The notes below the pieces were generated by a model, which was not told where the DNA came from, did no database searches, and saw only the letters and a program-made list of their open reading frames with translations. The position numbers were made by a program, and so were the translations under genes. DNA of 64,000 bases, from positions 5,738,767 through 5,802,766 of the forward strand of contig OY744469.1 of the NCBI GenBank assembly GCA_963556145.1, written 5' to 3'. Source of the stretch: Hygrocybe punicea. Taxonomy: Eukaryota; Basidiomycota; Agaricomycetes; Agaricales; Hygrophoraceae. Each line of letters begins with the position of its first letter. Position 1 is the stretch's first letter. Positions 29,910 through 40,674 of this stretch are shown here, in pieces.

Positions 29910-31838
29910 ATGGCGCTGTTAACAAAGCGTTCACTGGCACACACTGAGCCTGAGCCTTGTGTATATCCTGGATCCCGTCCATCCAAGCGCCATCGCATGG
30001 TGCCAAGCAAAGGAAAAGGTCGGCAGACTGATAGTTTCAAGATCAGTTGGGATTCCAATCGGACATGGTGGATGCTGGATTGGCTAGATGAATATCCTGC
30101 ACAACGACATATGCTTTTCTCAGACTCCTCTCAAGAAGCTAGGGAAGAAGGACATTGTACAGATGTTGGGAAGACCTCAAAGGCAACTTATCATTCCCAT
30201 ATTGCTTCATTTGTCTTTGCCAACGATCCAAATCTTGAATATCGACAACATTTCCAAGTAAACCCCGGGAAATTCACACAATCAGTTGGAGACAAGTTAA
30301 CTTCGTATGTCAAGGTTCTGCGAACTCTGATTTGTACTAATTTGCAAGAATACAGGTTGAAGAAGAAATATCGCGAGAAGTGTTCACATTTGAAGCTAAG
30401 TGGTATGGGATTGACATGGGAGGATATGACTACCCATCCTCAATATCAGAACCTCATAGGTAAACAAAGCTTTTTTGTTCTGGAAATGAATTCGAAACTG
30501 AGCTTGGTTTTTTCAGCGTTAATTGAGAAAGATTTTCCCGAGTTTCCTCGTCTCCACGGATACTGGCATACAATTCCAAGCTTCAATCCCTACACAGTTT
30601 CTTCAAATCCTAATCAGGATCTTCAATCTGAAACTTCAGCATTGCTCTTTTCAACAACGGGGAATGTAGAAATTCAACATGGCACGATTGCTGACACCAC
30701 TGGACACCAGGTAGAGCCTTTCGGCTCTAGCCAAAACAATCCAAACCTTGTCGAGGGATCATTCACTCCGGAAGACCACACTAGTGCAATGACAGACGAA
30801 GTTCCATTTCAACCAGGGTCTTCAGTCTTTGTGCCAGATTTCCCAGCATCCTCGTCATCCCAGCCTTCCCAACAACCGAATTTTTCACTACCCCAGTCGT
30901 CCCCCAATCAGTCTGAACCAACCAGTCGTACCTCACCATCGCCAATGGCCCCCTTCCTTCGTTCCTTGGATATTCCTGGACCTTCACATTTGCACGCATC
31001 TGCTAGCTTACCCCAATCGATCCACGGATCCCCACGTTATACGCCTTTTCCAAGTTCTCGTTCATCATCCTCTAGCCCTCGTGGGGTTTCTCCGATCACC
31101 CCGGTTACACAATCAATTCATGGATCCCCACATTACATGCCTTATCCAAGTTCACATTCATCATCCTCTAGCCCTCGTGGGGTTTCTCCAATCACCCTGG
31201 CTACAACACAATCTGCCCACACTCCTCCACAGCCTACTTCCTCTGATCCGGTATATCATGTCTCAAATTCCTCCTCATGAGGTCGTGGTAGTTCAGCACC
31301 ACCTCCTAGCCTTCCTCGATCAAGCAACCTTTCTTGGCGAAATAATGCAGAAGGTGATCGGCATGGCAGTCTCGACGTTATCTACAAAGCAAATGCCGAT
31401 TTAATGCAGCAGAAGAGGCAGCGGGATCATGAGCGATCAATTGCAGAGGCTGCTATCACATTGGAGAAATACCGGGTCCAAGGCAATCAGCTATGCTATT
31501 CTGATACGGCGATGGAATTTGAGTTGAAGAAATCCATGTACGACCTACAGCAGGACTGTGAAAAGAGAGCTCACGAGGAGCGCAGGTGGCAGTATCAATT
31601 ACGTTTTGAAGAGATGAAACTCAATCAGATGGCACTAACTCAGAGACAGGAACTGCCGGAACCACATCAGCCACCCCCAGGGCCTTCTGAACCACATCCA
31701 ACACTTTCCGGCTTTCCTGACTTGCCTTTCACGTCTTCTCTCGATACAACATTCCCAGTCTCTAATCTGGAAAACGCGATGGTTCTAGATGATCTGGCTA
31801 ATGACATGGTCCCATACGAAAGCTTTGAGGAAAGGTGA
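29910..31838 (+). pseudogene. Harbinger partner protein (Myb/SANT-like) of element 1, one in-frame stop
   Basis: Encodes the accessory protein that in this superfamily binds the element ends and helps the transposase. Exons 29910-30304, 30356-30459 and 30517-31838 follow from introns 30305-30355 and 30460-30516. The N-terminal part matches the partner of element 2 in motif order: WMLDWLDEYPAQRHMLFSDSSQEAREEG, VGKTSKATYHSHIASFVF, VNPGKFTQSVGDKL, LKKKYREKCSHLKLSGMG, then FPEFPRLHGYWHTIPSFNP. A Pro/Ser-rich repeat region (SPRGVSPIT, twice) precedes a coiled-coil-like Gln/Glu-rich C-terminus (QQKRQRDHERSIAEAAITLEKY). A single TGA at 31278-31280 interrupts an otherwise open frame to 31838; CGA to TGA is the simplest origin. 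Confidence 0.72.
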
Positions 31839-32052
31839 TTGGCTGGGTTGGCAGATTTTTCATTTTTTTTCATCGTAGCAAATTTTTTAGTCTGTAAATC
31901 TTTTTTTATAAATCTGCGCTACTGGATAGTAGCATTGCCTGTAATTGTACATGAAAAAAAGCCCGCTCCCGAGCAATTTCAGGAACTATGTCATCGTCTG
32001 TGTCGTTGGTATCAATCATATCGTCCATGTCATAGTCCTCCCAATCATCTAG

Positions 32053-33500
32053 CTACCCGCTATCACTTTCACCATGAATACCCGTTCGAATACACCTGTC
32101 CCTCCACTCCATGTTAGTCTCATCCCCATGTTCATCACCGGCATCGCAGCATTCGTCATTTCGATCCTCAAAGAGGATAATTAAGTTGTGAAGAACTATG
32201 CAGCATTGGACCCACAAGATTGCCCACCTGTGCAGTTGATGCGAGCCAATCTGAATGCGAAGCTCTTTGAGCGACTGGAATCTTCCTTTGAGTAGGCCGA
32301 TGGTGTGCTCTGCCCGAATACGAATGGTAGATAATCGATAGTTGAAGTATTTTTGATCTCGTGAAAGTTCGCCGTTCCTGGGTTTCTTGAATGGTGGAAC
32401 GCACCAAAGCCTTGTTGGGTACACCGAATCGGCCCATATCCATTCACCGCTATCCAAGAAATCAAACGGATTGTTTGCGATGCGTGTGCTTTGGAAGGCA
32501 AAGGAGTCATGAGCGCTGCCGGTGTGACCAAGGGAATAATCGATGATGCGAAGATTGTGGAGAAGATTGACAAACTGGCCGTTCATAGAGTACTGTGAAG
32601 ATTTATTGAACCAGGCATCTCCATGGAGGCCTGGTTTTTGGAAAAGGGGAAAAGTGGTACCATCGACCGCAAGCCAACCATTTCGCCACTCTCGAACGAC
32701 CTTTTTCTCACTCCAATCTTTCGAGAGAGAGATCTCATGGCACGAGGGGGCAGCCATGGCAACATTGTGATGCCTGATGAATGCTAACATACGTCGCTTT
32801 GTGGAGTTGACAACAGAGCCAACTGAGATACCCACCCATTCAGCGATGTCGTCAAGGCCAGCTGCATTACCGTAATGGCCAAGGCGAAGGAGGAAAGCAG
32901 CAAGTTGGACCTTGACGGGGACTGGCGCACGAATCGAATTGGTTCGAAGGACTTCATCGGATTGAATAATTGAAAGGAGATGATCAAAAGTTCCAGGGTC
33001 GACTCGCACTTTCCTTCTGAAGCGAAGTGGGCTGTGGTCCTTGTACCACCACAGCAGCGGCAGTTGGGAATTGTGGGGATTGATATGCAAGGGGAAAGGT
33101 AACGAGTGGTAGAAATGTCGTCGTGGAGTGCTTTGAATGTTCTATATAGAATGTCCAGGAGATGTTCTTCACCGAATTCGTCTTGATCAGGAGCAAGAGA
33201 GCTATCTCGAAGACGCAGCCTTGAATCATCCGAGAAGGGGGAGACTGGTCGGAATGGACTGTTCAAAATGAGCGATGGTGGGGATGATGACATCGGTTCA
33301 TATGGATGAGGAGGCATATCACTTTCTGTATTTTGTTCATCGTCTGTATTCTGTTCGTCGTCTGTATCAAACATCGCCAAGTGGAAAAGCTGGAGACTGG
33401 TCTGCATAAATTGAGCATCAAGTGCATCGTGTAGGCGATCTCGTGCGGTTATGCGAACTCGAGGAGGACAAGGAGGGCGTGAATTAGGGAGTTGAGGCAT
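32053..33500 (-). pseudogene. PIF/Harbinger DDE transposase of element 1, frameshifted
   Basis: Catalyses cut-and-paste transposition in intact relatives. The N-terminal frame (from 33500) begins MPQLPNSRPPCPPRVRIT, as does the element 2 protein, and runs to STTRYLSP. The catalytic frame picks up one base out of register near 33090 (INPHNSQLPLLWWY) and carries the DDE_4 core: WLAVDGTTFPLFQKPG, HTGSAHDSFAF, ADSVYP and IRIRAEHTIGLLKGRF. Element 2 reads straight through the equivalent join, so loss of one base in a run of C at about 33091-33096 is likely. The C-terminal frame ends at 32053 with acidic residues. Confidence 0.82.
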
Positions 33501-33742
33501 GAATCAGACAGCAAACACTTTGTAAAGTTGCTTGGATGGACGGGATGGGCCAGGATATACATACACAAGGCTCAGGCTCAGCGTGAACGCTTTGTTAACA
33601 GCGCCATATTGGTAAGGTAAAATTAAATATCAATATATTGTTATGTTAGAGTTATCTGCGCATGGCTGATGGCTGTCACGAGCCTGCTGGACCATTAGCC
33701 GAGGTTCCTCCAGCAAATCCTCCAGGTCATTTTGAGCCCGCC

Positions 33743-34197
33743 TATCAGATAATCCATATGTCCTCAAGATTAGGGACTTCGACTCTGCGAGCGGAGTTTG
33801 ATTCAAGCTTCACCTCAAATATCGATTTTGAAAGTGTCCTACTACTACTCTCCTGCAAGTCAGAATCTCTGTGTACACAGCATCTGCACATTTGCTGACT
33901 ACCGCTGGTTACTCCTGTAGCTCATGTCGGGCTCTGACTCAACGTTGTACATCAAAGGCTAAAACAGAAATTCGGCGAAAGGGAGGATGACCCGGAAAAC
34001 GCCAGATTCATACCCCTCGTCGACCACTTCCCAGGCCAATATAAATACATTACTACTGGACTCGAGCTTGATGGGCACGTCAACTTGGTAGTCGTCCTTG
34101 AGGACGGTTATGATAAAGCGGAGCTGGAGAAAAAGCCAATTCTAGAACTTGTTGAACCGTATACGGAGACTTTGACCATGGGCACCTGGTCTAAATA
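33743..34197 (+). pseudogene. Possible host gene remnant right of PIF/Harbinger element 1
   Basis: Two coding-like plus-strand segments: 33743-33797 (SDNPYVLKIRDFDSASGV, stop) and, in another frame after an AG at about 33968, 33969-34200 (KFGEREDDPENARFIPLVDHFPGQ...YTETLTMGTWSKY, stop). The second looks like a real protein C-terminus in composition. I do not recognise the family. The pieces may be exons of one gene disrupted by the transposon. Confidence 0.35.
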
Positions 34198-34224
34198 TTA
34201 ACTGAAGGCTGTCAATGGGTGAGC

Positions 34225-36340
34225 CCCAGTGAAAATCAACATGAATTGCAATGAGTCAGCCCGAGTCTGAGTGAATGAACCGATATGAATCGAGTTGGAA
34301 TGATATCCGGCTGGTTTATTAACGAACGTTTGAACCGTTCTGAGTAGTGTCACTACCCGATTAAGAAGGAAGGACTTAGAGATATTTGGGATGCGGCATT
34401 TCGTAGGCCATTGTACATTCGTTTTATATCTACATGATGCCTAAGGTCAACAGCTCAAAAGGTCCCACCCGTTTTTGTGATTGCTCAAAACGCTGCGGCC
34501 AGCCACCAAAAGAAGTTTCTCTGTCTACATACCAGAGACATGCAAAGTACCAAGAAGCCGACAAACTTTCCCCCGAATTTCGTGCATTCCTGGCATCGAA
34601 AAAGTCGTATCAGCAACTTCGCCATGTTCAACACAACGGAAACACACAAAACAGACCTGTGTTGTCGAGAAAAGGCAAAGAAAAGGCAAGAGAGGTCCTT
34701 GATGAAGAACCAGAATTGGAAAACGGAGCGGATGAGCTTGAAGACATGGTAATTACTCGTATCATTGATATTCCTGTAATTTTCATCAATATGATCCACA
34801 GTATTGTGATGTCGATCAACCTGACGCACCTAACATTGCCTCTGGTTCCGGGACAAGCCATGCTGCAGCTGAAAATCTCCTCGCAGACGTTCCCCACTCG
34901 AATCCATCATCTCCTCAGCAATATTCCGAGCAGGGTGACCAAAATGATGCATTTGACCACGGCAGTATCCCTAATTTGAGAGATATCAATACCCATTCGT
35001 TCGAAGCTTCATCTGAGGATGAATCAGTACTTGATGAAGCTAGAGGTGCCGGACAGGTTGATCTCGAAGATGCAGATATTGAGGAAGAATTTCAGGAGAC
35101 TCGTATCGAGGAGATAGCAACAGCTCACCAATTTATCCAACTTGTCTGAAATGCTTCATTCGGTGACGAACACGACAATATGGATCCCTATCACCTCGAG
35201 CGGCTTCGAAATCCACCCAAGGAAGTTCTCGTTATTGACGACCCTGATGTGAAATTGTCAATCAAGAACTTTCTATCGGTCAGCAATGCATCTGAGGAGA
35301 CTTACAACTCCATTCGGCGCAATATCCTGGAACGTTACCCGGACTCTAGAATGCTCTCCCTATATCAAGTTGAACGGTACATTGCCCATCTAGCAGATGA
35401 AACGACTCCCCACGAGCCGTGTCCACTACCACGCATGCTGAAAATTCGCATACCCGCAGCCCCTGCACTCCAGGCATCTGCCACAACCAACCCAGAAAAG
35501 CCGGCACCTGGAAAGAAGAAGAAAATGTCTGCTCAAGACAAGCCGATTGTGCCTGGTCACAAACCCACAGCAAGGTGTGTGTCCACTAGTGCAATGTTTC
35601 ACGCAGCCTTAACGTCGTCCAGGAACTTGTGCATTCGTGAATGGTGTTCAGCAAACCCGGGGGGATCGCAGGGAGAATTCAAGACCTATTGGGATAGCTT
35701 GACCGGCATTGACAAAAAGGTACGTCGCCTTGCCAAACCTTGCATGTCTTCACCTGACGACACAAACCCAACACTTAGAAATTCCAGGAGATGGAAAAGC
35801 AAGCTGTATGTCATGTTTCCGCCTTGCCTATCTGGTTTCTGACGGTTGGGTTTATGCAGAAATCCGCAAAGTCTTGATGCGCTCAACTTCAAGTTCGACT
35901 CTATGTATGGCCGTTTGGTGAGTTCTCCGACCTTCTAGCACCAACAACTCTGATCAGACTCTGTCTAGACGACTTTCATTTGTATCATTCAACGCACTGG
36001 ACTTGTACGACCCTAGTAATGGCAGGAACAAGGGAGGGGGATGGGGAGATGAGGGGAATCGAGGGGATCGAGCGAGATCGAGGGAAATCGAGAAACTTGT
36101 ACCATATCCAGAGCAAATCAATGGGATTCGTTTATATCAGAAAACGCGAGAACAATAAGAGAAATAGAAAATCTATTCTGACTGAATAAAGATCTAATAT
36201 ATCATTGCAATTCGGTCAGCTTCACTCGGACAATACCTGGATCGAGTGTATCGTCAAAATATCTTATTCATCCGAGTTACGCTGATGTACTCGGCCAGAC
36301 TCGGCCTGGTTCACTCTGGTTCATGTCGATTTTCACTGGG
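34225..36340. mobile_element. TIR element of 2.1 kb carrying a truncated transposon gene
   Basis: Inverted ends begin CCCAGTGAAAATC(A/G)ACATGAA (34225 and, reversed, 36340) and are flanked by GGTGAGC at 34218-34224 and 36341-36347. Subterminal CCGAGT/ACTCGG motifs repeat at both ends. The only gene is the multi-exon frame starting at 34434, which resembles the N-terminal zinc-binding part of large basidiomycete transposons and lacks any catalytic domain. It is a non-autonomous derivative; the superfamily (Plavaka/CACTA-like or hAT-like) is uncertain. Confidence 0.65.
34434..36060 (+). pseudogene. Truncated transposon protein, N-terminal Cys/His region only
   Basis: Exon 34434-34748 reads FCDCSKRCGQPPKEVSLSTYQRHAKYQ, the Cys-rich start common in Plavaka-type transposon proteins of mushrooms. 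Intron 34749-34801 (53 bp) joins EDM to YCDVDQPD. The frame is open to a TGA at 35147-35149 (HQFIQLV-stop-NASFGDE) and continues in the same frame as DPYHLERLRNPPKEVLVIDDPDVKLSIKNFL...YNSIRRNILERYPDSRMLSLYQVERYI. Later coding-like segments (NLCIREWCSANPGGSQGEFKTYWDSL; ALNFKFDSMYGRL; SFNALDLYDPSN) are separated by intron-like stretches but do not all keep frame. No DDE core follows before the TIR at 36340. Family assignment is moderate. Confidence 0.45.
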
Positions 36341-36347
36341 GGTGAGC

Positions 36348-36710
36348 ACGCTCCCGTTCCAATCGAGCATGACACGCAGTTGACTTATTCCTTCCATGAT
36401 CTTTATCAGGTGTCTCGGTTGTGTCATTGATTGCCGGAGTCGATTTTACATGTTTACGAACATATTTATGATTTTCTAAAGTCAATTGCCTTGATTTCTT
36501 ATTCGTGCTCTGAGTACCTTGAGGTTATCAACCAGTTTGCACACGACATGCTCGCCAATACCTCATATCGATCAGAGGTCATATTCGCGATATTTACAAA
36601 TGATTTGCTGACCAGAAAGTAAAATTGCATTTTGGTTGTAATGAATGACCTCACTGAAATGGTGCAGAATATTAATACAGGATCTGTTGTAATTAGAGAA
36701 ATCGAAAGCT
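36348..36710. other. 3' flank of the membrane-protein gene
   Basis: No gene seen. The part from 36572 is the template for the decayed copy at 178-530, which keeps both the coding end and this flank. Confidence 0.6.
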
Positions 36711-37792
36711 CTATAACTGAGGAAGGTTCGGCTGTCCGGAAACACCAGAGTAGGTGGATCCCCCCGCGATAGTAGGCGCAATCGTGCTTGGGTAGTACGA
36801 CGACCCGAGACTCGAAAGGTTGTGTGAACTGTATTGACCGTTCGGGTTGAATTGACTTGTGGGGTTGGGGTTTGGTCGAGTGTTTGAGGTCGAAGCTTTG
36901 AAAGGATCGTTCTGCGGATTCGACATTGATGGGGAGGGACCCAAAAAGCCGGCAGAATCGCGTCGCCTACCACTACGTCTACTTTTGGAGGCCCTGCGGC
37001 GTTGGATACCGAAGATAAATAGCAATATCAGGATGGCTAGGATGACCACGCCACCCAAGGCACTGCCAACTGCGATAGCTGTCGTTTGACTCCGCGAATT
37101 CGAGGCAGTCCCAGTACTACTGGCAGCTGACGAAGAGCTCTGAAGAGTTACACTGTTTGTAACCGATAAGGTTGAAGTTGGAGTCGAAGTCGAGTTCGAA
37201 TTCGAAGCTGGATCCGGGACTGTATAACTAGTCGTATGATAAAAATAAGCGAAAGCAAGGGAAAGGTAAATTTGAACGTAAACGTACGTGAATGCATCCA
37301 CGACTATGTACTGGCCACCCACACATCCCGAAACTATCACACTGTGCTCCGTGTTTTCCAGTCCGTCTCGCCCCCAAACCGGAGCTGACTGTACGGTCTC
37401 CATTTGACCGTCCGAATGAAACGCATCCTGCAGGTCTACACATTCACCCTGGGCACCATCCAGACTGAGCATGCTGTTGACCAGATAGGGCCACTTGGGT
37501 GACCAGTAATACACGGCGACACCTATGTATAGCAAAGGATCAGAATGAGAAGAGCCGCACAAAATGAGTACGTACCGGTGAAGCGGAAGGTAGCGGTTGC
37601 GGTGGAATCCGTGCTGAGTTCATGTGAGCTTCCCGTACCGAAAGGATAGTCTAAAGGAGTAGGTTGTGTCGGGCCCCAATTACCGACGTAGGAAATGTTC
37701 CTATCGGTATCGTCAACCGTGATATTGCTGAACTGGGCATGTACGACACCGAGAACGAGTAGAACGATGAGATTGAAGGGTAAGAACTTCAT
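36711..37792 (-). CDS. Secreted-ectodomain, single-pass membrane protein
   Basis: Exons 37576-37792, 37288-37522 and 36711-37227 (introns of 53 and 60 bp) give 322 residues. The start MKFLPFNLIVLLVLGVVHAQ is a signal peptide. The ectodomain (FSNITVDDTDRNISYVGNWGP...FRFTGVAVYYWSPKWPYLV...YIVVDAFTYTVPDP) has N-glycosylation sites and two or three Cys and looks like the beta-rich, lectin-like ectodomains common in basidiomycetes. A Ser/Thr stalk leads to a membrane helix (AIAVGSALGGVVILAILILL) near residues 201-225, an RRRASKSRRSGRRR stop-transfer segment and a Ser/Gly/Asn/Pro-rich cytoplasmic tail. Likely plasma membrane or wall sensing, but no function is shown. All splice sites are canonical and the gene appears intact. 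It is divergent from the hydrolase gene, with 493 bp between starts. Confidence 0.78.
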
Positions 37793-38285
37793 TGGAATAA
37801 TGGCTGCAGAGTCATCAAAGGCGGACACTCTTTGAGTTTTTGTCGGTCTCCAACCCAAAAAAGCTAATCAGGCAACGGCGATGGGGGCTGAAACGAAGCT
37901 CTGAACACTTTACGTTACGCGTTACGAGCACCGCGTTGCGGACTCTGAATGCAAACTTTTTCTGGGGGAAAAGCCTTGTCGTCGTCTGGGACTTGAAGCG
38001 CCTCCAGTAGCCAACGATTTGGACTGACGGGTTCGTACGGTTGCCATAATCGTGAGCAGAGTGGACAACAGCAGTGTCGCCGAGCGGTGTACTGTAACCT
38101 GTATACAGCCTGAGAAATTTACTGTCAAGACAACAGACAGCAGTCTGACAGCTGGCGCACCGGGACGGAGTCAGCTCACCGAACACTATCACGTGCACGA
38201 TGTGGCATCATGTGACCTACTCACATTGATAACGGCTTTAAATTTACAATTTGCGATAGGATGTGATACGGCTTTTCCTTGAGCC
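37793..38285. promoter_or_regulatory. Divergent promoter region between membrane-protein and hydrolase genes
   Basis: 493 bp separate the two start codons. The region is CpG-rich and includes a GTGCACGATGTGG/CATCACATG-like motif near 38190-38215. No coding frame of note. The promoter role is inferred from position only. Confidence 0.45.
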
Positions 38286-39448
38286 ATGAGTTTCTGCAAA
38301 GACTGCATCGTTTGTACGTACAACTAATCTGAGTTTCACCGTATTCTTCTGATATTTGGTGCCCGGATTCCCAGGTGTTCGTCACGAGGGAACACCCGAA
38401 GGCAATCGTCCACCTCTTTTTCATTCTACAACTTTATCGTTGATACTGCTGGTTGCAGGAAAATGGCCGGAAGAAATCGGCGGGGTGAAGTGCTATGTGG
38501 CTACCCCCACATCCAATTACCCAAAGAACAAAGTCTTGCTCTTCTTACCGGACGTCTTAGGGTTATCTTTGGTCAACGCCCGAGTGCGTCATGTCCCTAA
38601 AACCAGCGGCCGATAACTGAAACTGGCCTCCACTCCAGCTCTTGGCGGATAGTTTTGCTCGCAGCGGAGTCAAGGTGAGAGGTATCACGAACGTCAAGGT
38701 CTTGTGATTTAGCACAAATCCACAAACAGACTGTCATTCCTGACTATCTTAACGGTGACGATGTTCCTGAAGAAGGCCTTTCCGGAGCAGTCTGTTCCAT
38801 TGTATTATACTCTCCGATTCCAGTTCTGACCAATTCAAATATCTCAGACGCCTTTCAATCTTCAAGCGTGGTCAGTAAATCACGGCGCCAAGGAAACTCG
38901 TCCACCGATCGACAAGGTCATCGCAGCTCTCAAGGAACAGGGCGTCACTAGATTCGGCGCCACTGGTTACTGTTTCGGAGGTATGTTCCGTCATTTGGAC
39001 AATGTGTGTATCCCCGAAATCAAAAACAGGCCGGTATGTATTCGACCTCGCGATCGAGAATGTCATCCAAGTTGCCATCGTTGCGCACCCTTCACTCATC
39101 AAAACCCCGGACGACTTAGAGGTCAGGATCTTTTTTTTTAAAATCATTGTTAATAATATGAAATATTCTCTCACAAAATCATTTATTCCTCAGAGATACC
39201 TATCGTTTTCGGAAGCCCCCTTGCTCATTAACAGTTGCGAGATAGACAATGCATTTCCTCCTGAAGCGCAGGCAAAAGCCGACGAGATCCTCGGTGGTGG
39301 GAAATACGCCGCAGGTTATAGCCGCCTGTTCTGGAAAGGTTGTAGACACGGCTTTGCTGTGCGAGGGGATATGTCAAACGAGGATGTAAAGAGGGGAAAG
39401 GAGGGAGCGTTCGAAGCATCTGTCGACTGGATCCACAAGTATTTGTGA
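38286..39448 (+). CDS. Dienelactone hydrolase family protein
   Basis: Alpha/beta-hydrolase of the dienelactone hydrolase family, cytosolic, acting on lactones or related esters; the natural substrate in fungi is mostly unknown. Eight exons: 38286-38313, 38375-38407, 38459-38583, 38639-38674, 38730-38789, 38848-38980, 39030-39121, 39194-39448, giving 253 residues, a normal family length. Family hallmarks in order: MSFCKDCIV start, VRHEGTPEG, GGVKCYVATPTSNYPKNKVLLFLPDVLGL, LLADSFARSGVK, PDYLNGDDVP, then the nucleophile in GATGYCFGG (Cys136), Asp187 in SCEIDNAF and His221 in CRHGFAVRGD. The triad is complete. The intron at 38408 has a GTCCAC donor, weaker than usual. Convergent with the SDR gene, 142 bp apart. 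Confidence 0.88.
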
Positions 39449-39590
39449 CTGATTTTATCGGAAAGAAGAAATTTTAAACGATGTATTCCGTTTGGTTGAT
39501 CATATATGTAGAACTTGCGCTCAGAAGACTGACAGTTTCGATAGAAAATTCCTTGCACGAAAAGTGGATGATTTGGTGCTAGGTTCCAAA

Positions 39591-40605
39591 TCACAACTTG
39601 GAAGGCAACCTCCCGGCTCCACTCAATCTAATAGTCTCCCCATTTACATAAGCACACTCGAGAACCCACCTCACTGTCCGTGCAAATTCCTCCGGTCGTC
39701 CAAACCGCCGTGGATATACGACGCCGTTGTCCTCGAGGCTCCTCCTTGTCTTCTCGGTCATGTTGGCCGTCATGGAAGATGCAAAGACACCTGGGGCGAT
39801 AGTGACGACACGGATGGCATGCTTAGAGAGATCACGCGCAAGCGGAAGGGTCATGGAGCGGAGAGCGCCTTTGCTCGCGGAGTAAGCAGTTTGACCTGGT
39901 TGGCCTTCGAACTGGATGGTAATGGGGGCAAGGCGCACAGCGTGCTAGGTTAGTAACAAGGAAATCGGGACAAGTCTGAAAGAGAATAAAAAAATAAAGT
40001 AATACTCACGGCCGCTGCACTGGAGACGAGTATGATGACCCCGCGCTCTCCGTCTGGGCCCTCCTCCGGCGGAAGGTGAACGAGATGCTTCAGCACAAGA
40101 CGCGTTAGATTGAATGAACCAGTCAAGTTGACCGCGATTGTAAAATTCCACAAGTCGAGGGGGTGGGGATTGTTCTGGTTATCGATAACCTTCACACACA
40201 CAGTCGTTCAAAACGCCGTCTTTTGCGATGCGGCAATCGCACAGGTAAATGTCACCTTTGCAGCAGTCGCAACACCTGCACAATTGATGACCCCACCGAG
40301 AGGCATCCCGGTCCTCTTGGTCCACGCGACCGTCCCTTCCACTGCACTTTCGAGCTCAGTCGACGATGTAATATCCGCTTGAAAGAATTTTACATTGTCT
40401 GTCGAGAGTCGGGCATCGGGAGGGGGAGGTGAACGATCAAGGATTGATATGTAAGCTTTGGATATGAGGAGATCTTGTACCGTTGCCAGACCGAGACCGG
40501 ATGAGCTGAAAGAAAAGGTTAGGCTTTCCGAGTCTTTTACAAAATAAATAAAATAGAGTGTGCGCACCCACCGGAAACAATGAAAGTCCTATTCTGAATT
40601 TTCAT
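39591..40605 (-). CDS. Short-chain dehydrogenase/reductase, HSD10-like (3-hydroxyacyl-CoA dehydrogenase type 2)
   Basis: NAD(P)-dependent Rossmann oxidoreductase. Exons 40568-40605, 40256-40505, 40010-40189 and 39591-39944 give 273 residues. The cofactor loop is SGGSSGLGLAT (Gly12-Gly18). VINCAGVA is the NAG-type motif, and the catalytic Ser (ILVSSAAA, about Ser152/153), Tyr177 and Lys181 (YSASK) are present. The order NLTGSFNLTRL, IQFEGQPGQTAYSASKGAL, IRVVTIAPGVF and a terminus NGETIRLSGAGRLPS resembles 3-hydroxyacyl-CoA dehydrogenase type 2 (HSD17B10), which acts in mitochondrial branched-chain amino-acid and fatty-acid oxidation; substrate is inferred. All splice sites are canonical. Its start lies only 69 bp from that of the glutaredoxin gene. 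Confidence 0.87.
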
Positions 40606-40674
40606 GGATTATTTGCGGTTCCTCGTCAAGCGTGATTATTATGTAATAAAATATTAAATAACTTGGATTTTGCC
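40606..40674. promoter_or_regulatory. Very short bidirectional promoter interval, SDR / Grx5
   Basis: Only 69 bp lie between the two ATGs, with an AT-rich core (TAATAAAATATTAAATAA) near 40645-40661. Both 5' UTRs and promoters must overlap or extend into the neighbouring gene. Confidence 0.55.

Larger units (their letters stand above)
29775..33742. mobile_element. PIF/Harbinger element 1 (3.97 kb)
   Basis: Ends are long inverted repeats: about 215 bp at 29775-29990 match the reverse complement of 33530-33742, starting GG(T/C)GGGCTCAAAATGACC. A direct TATCA flanks both ends (29770-29774, 33743-33747). Inside are two convergent genes, a Myb/SANT-like protein (plus) and a DDE transposase (minus), the standard two-gene set of PIF/Harbinger elements. 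Both genes carry a lesion, so this copy is probably inactive. The apparent 5-bp duplication is longer than the canonical 3 bp. Confidence 0.85.
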
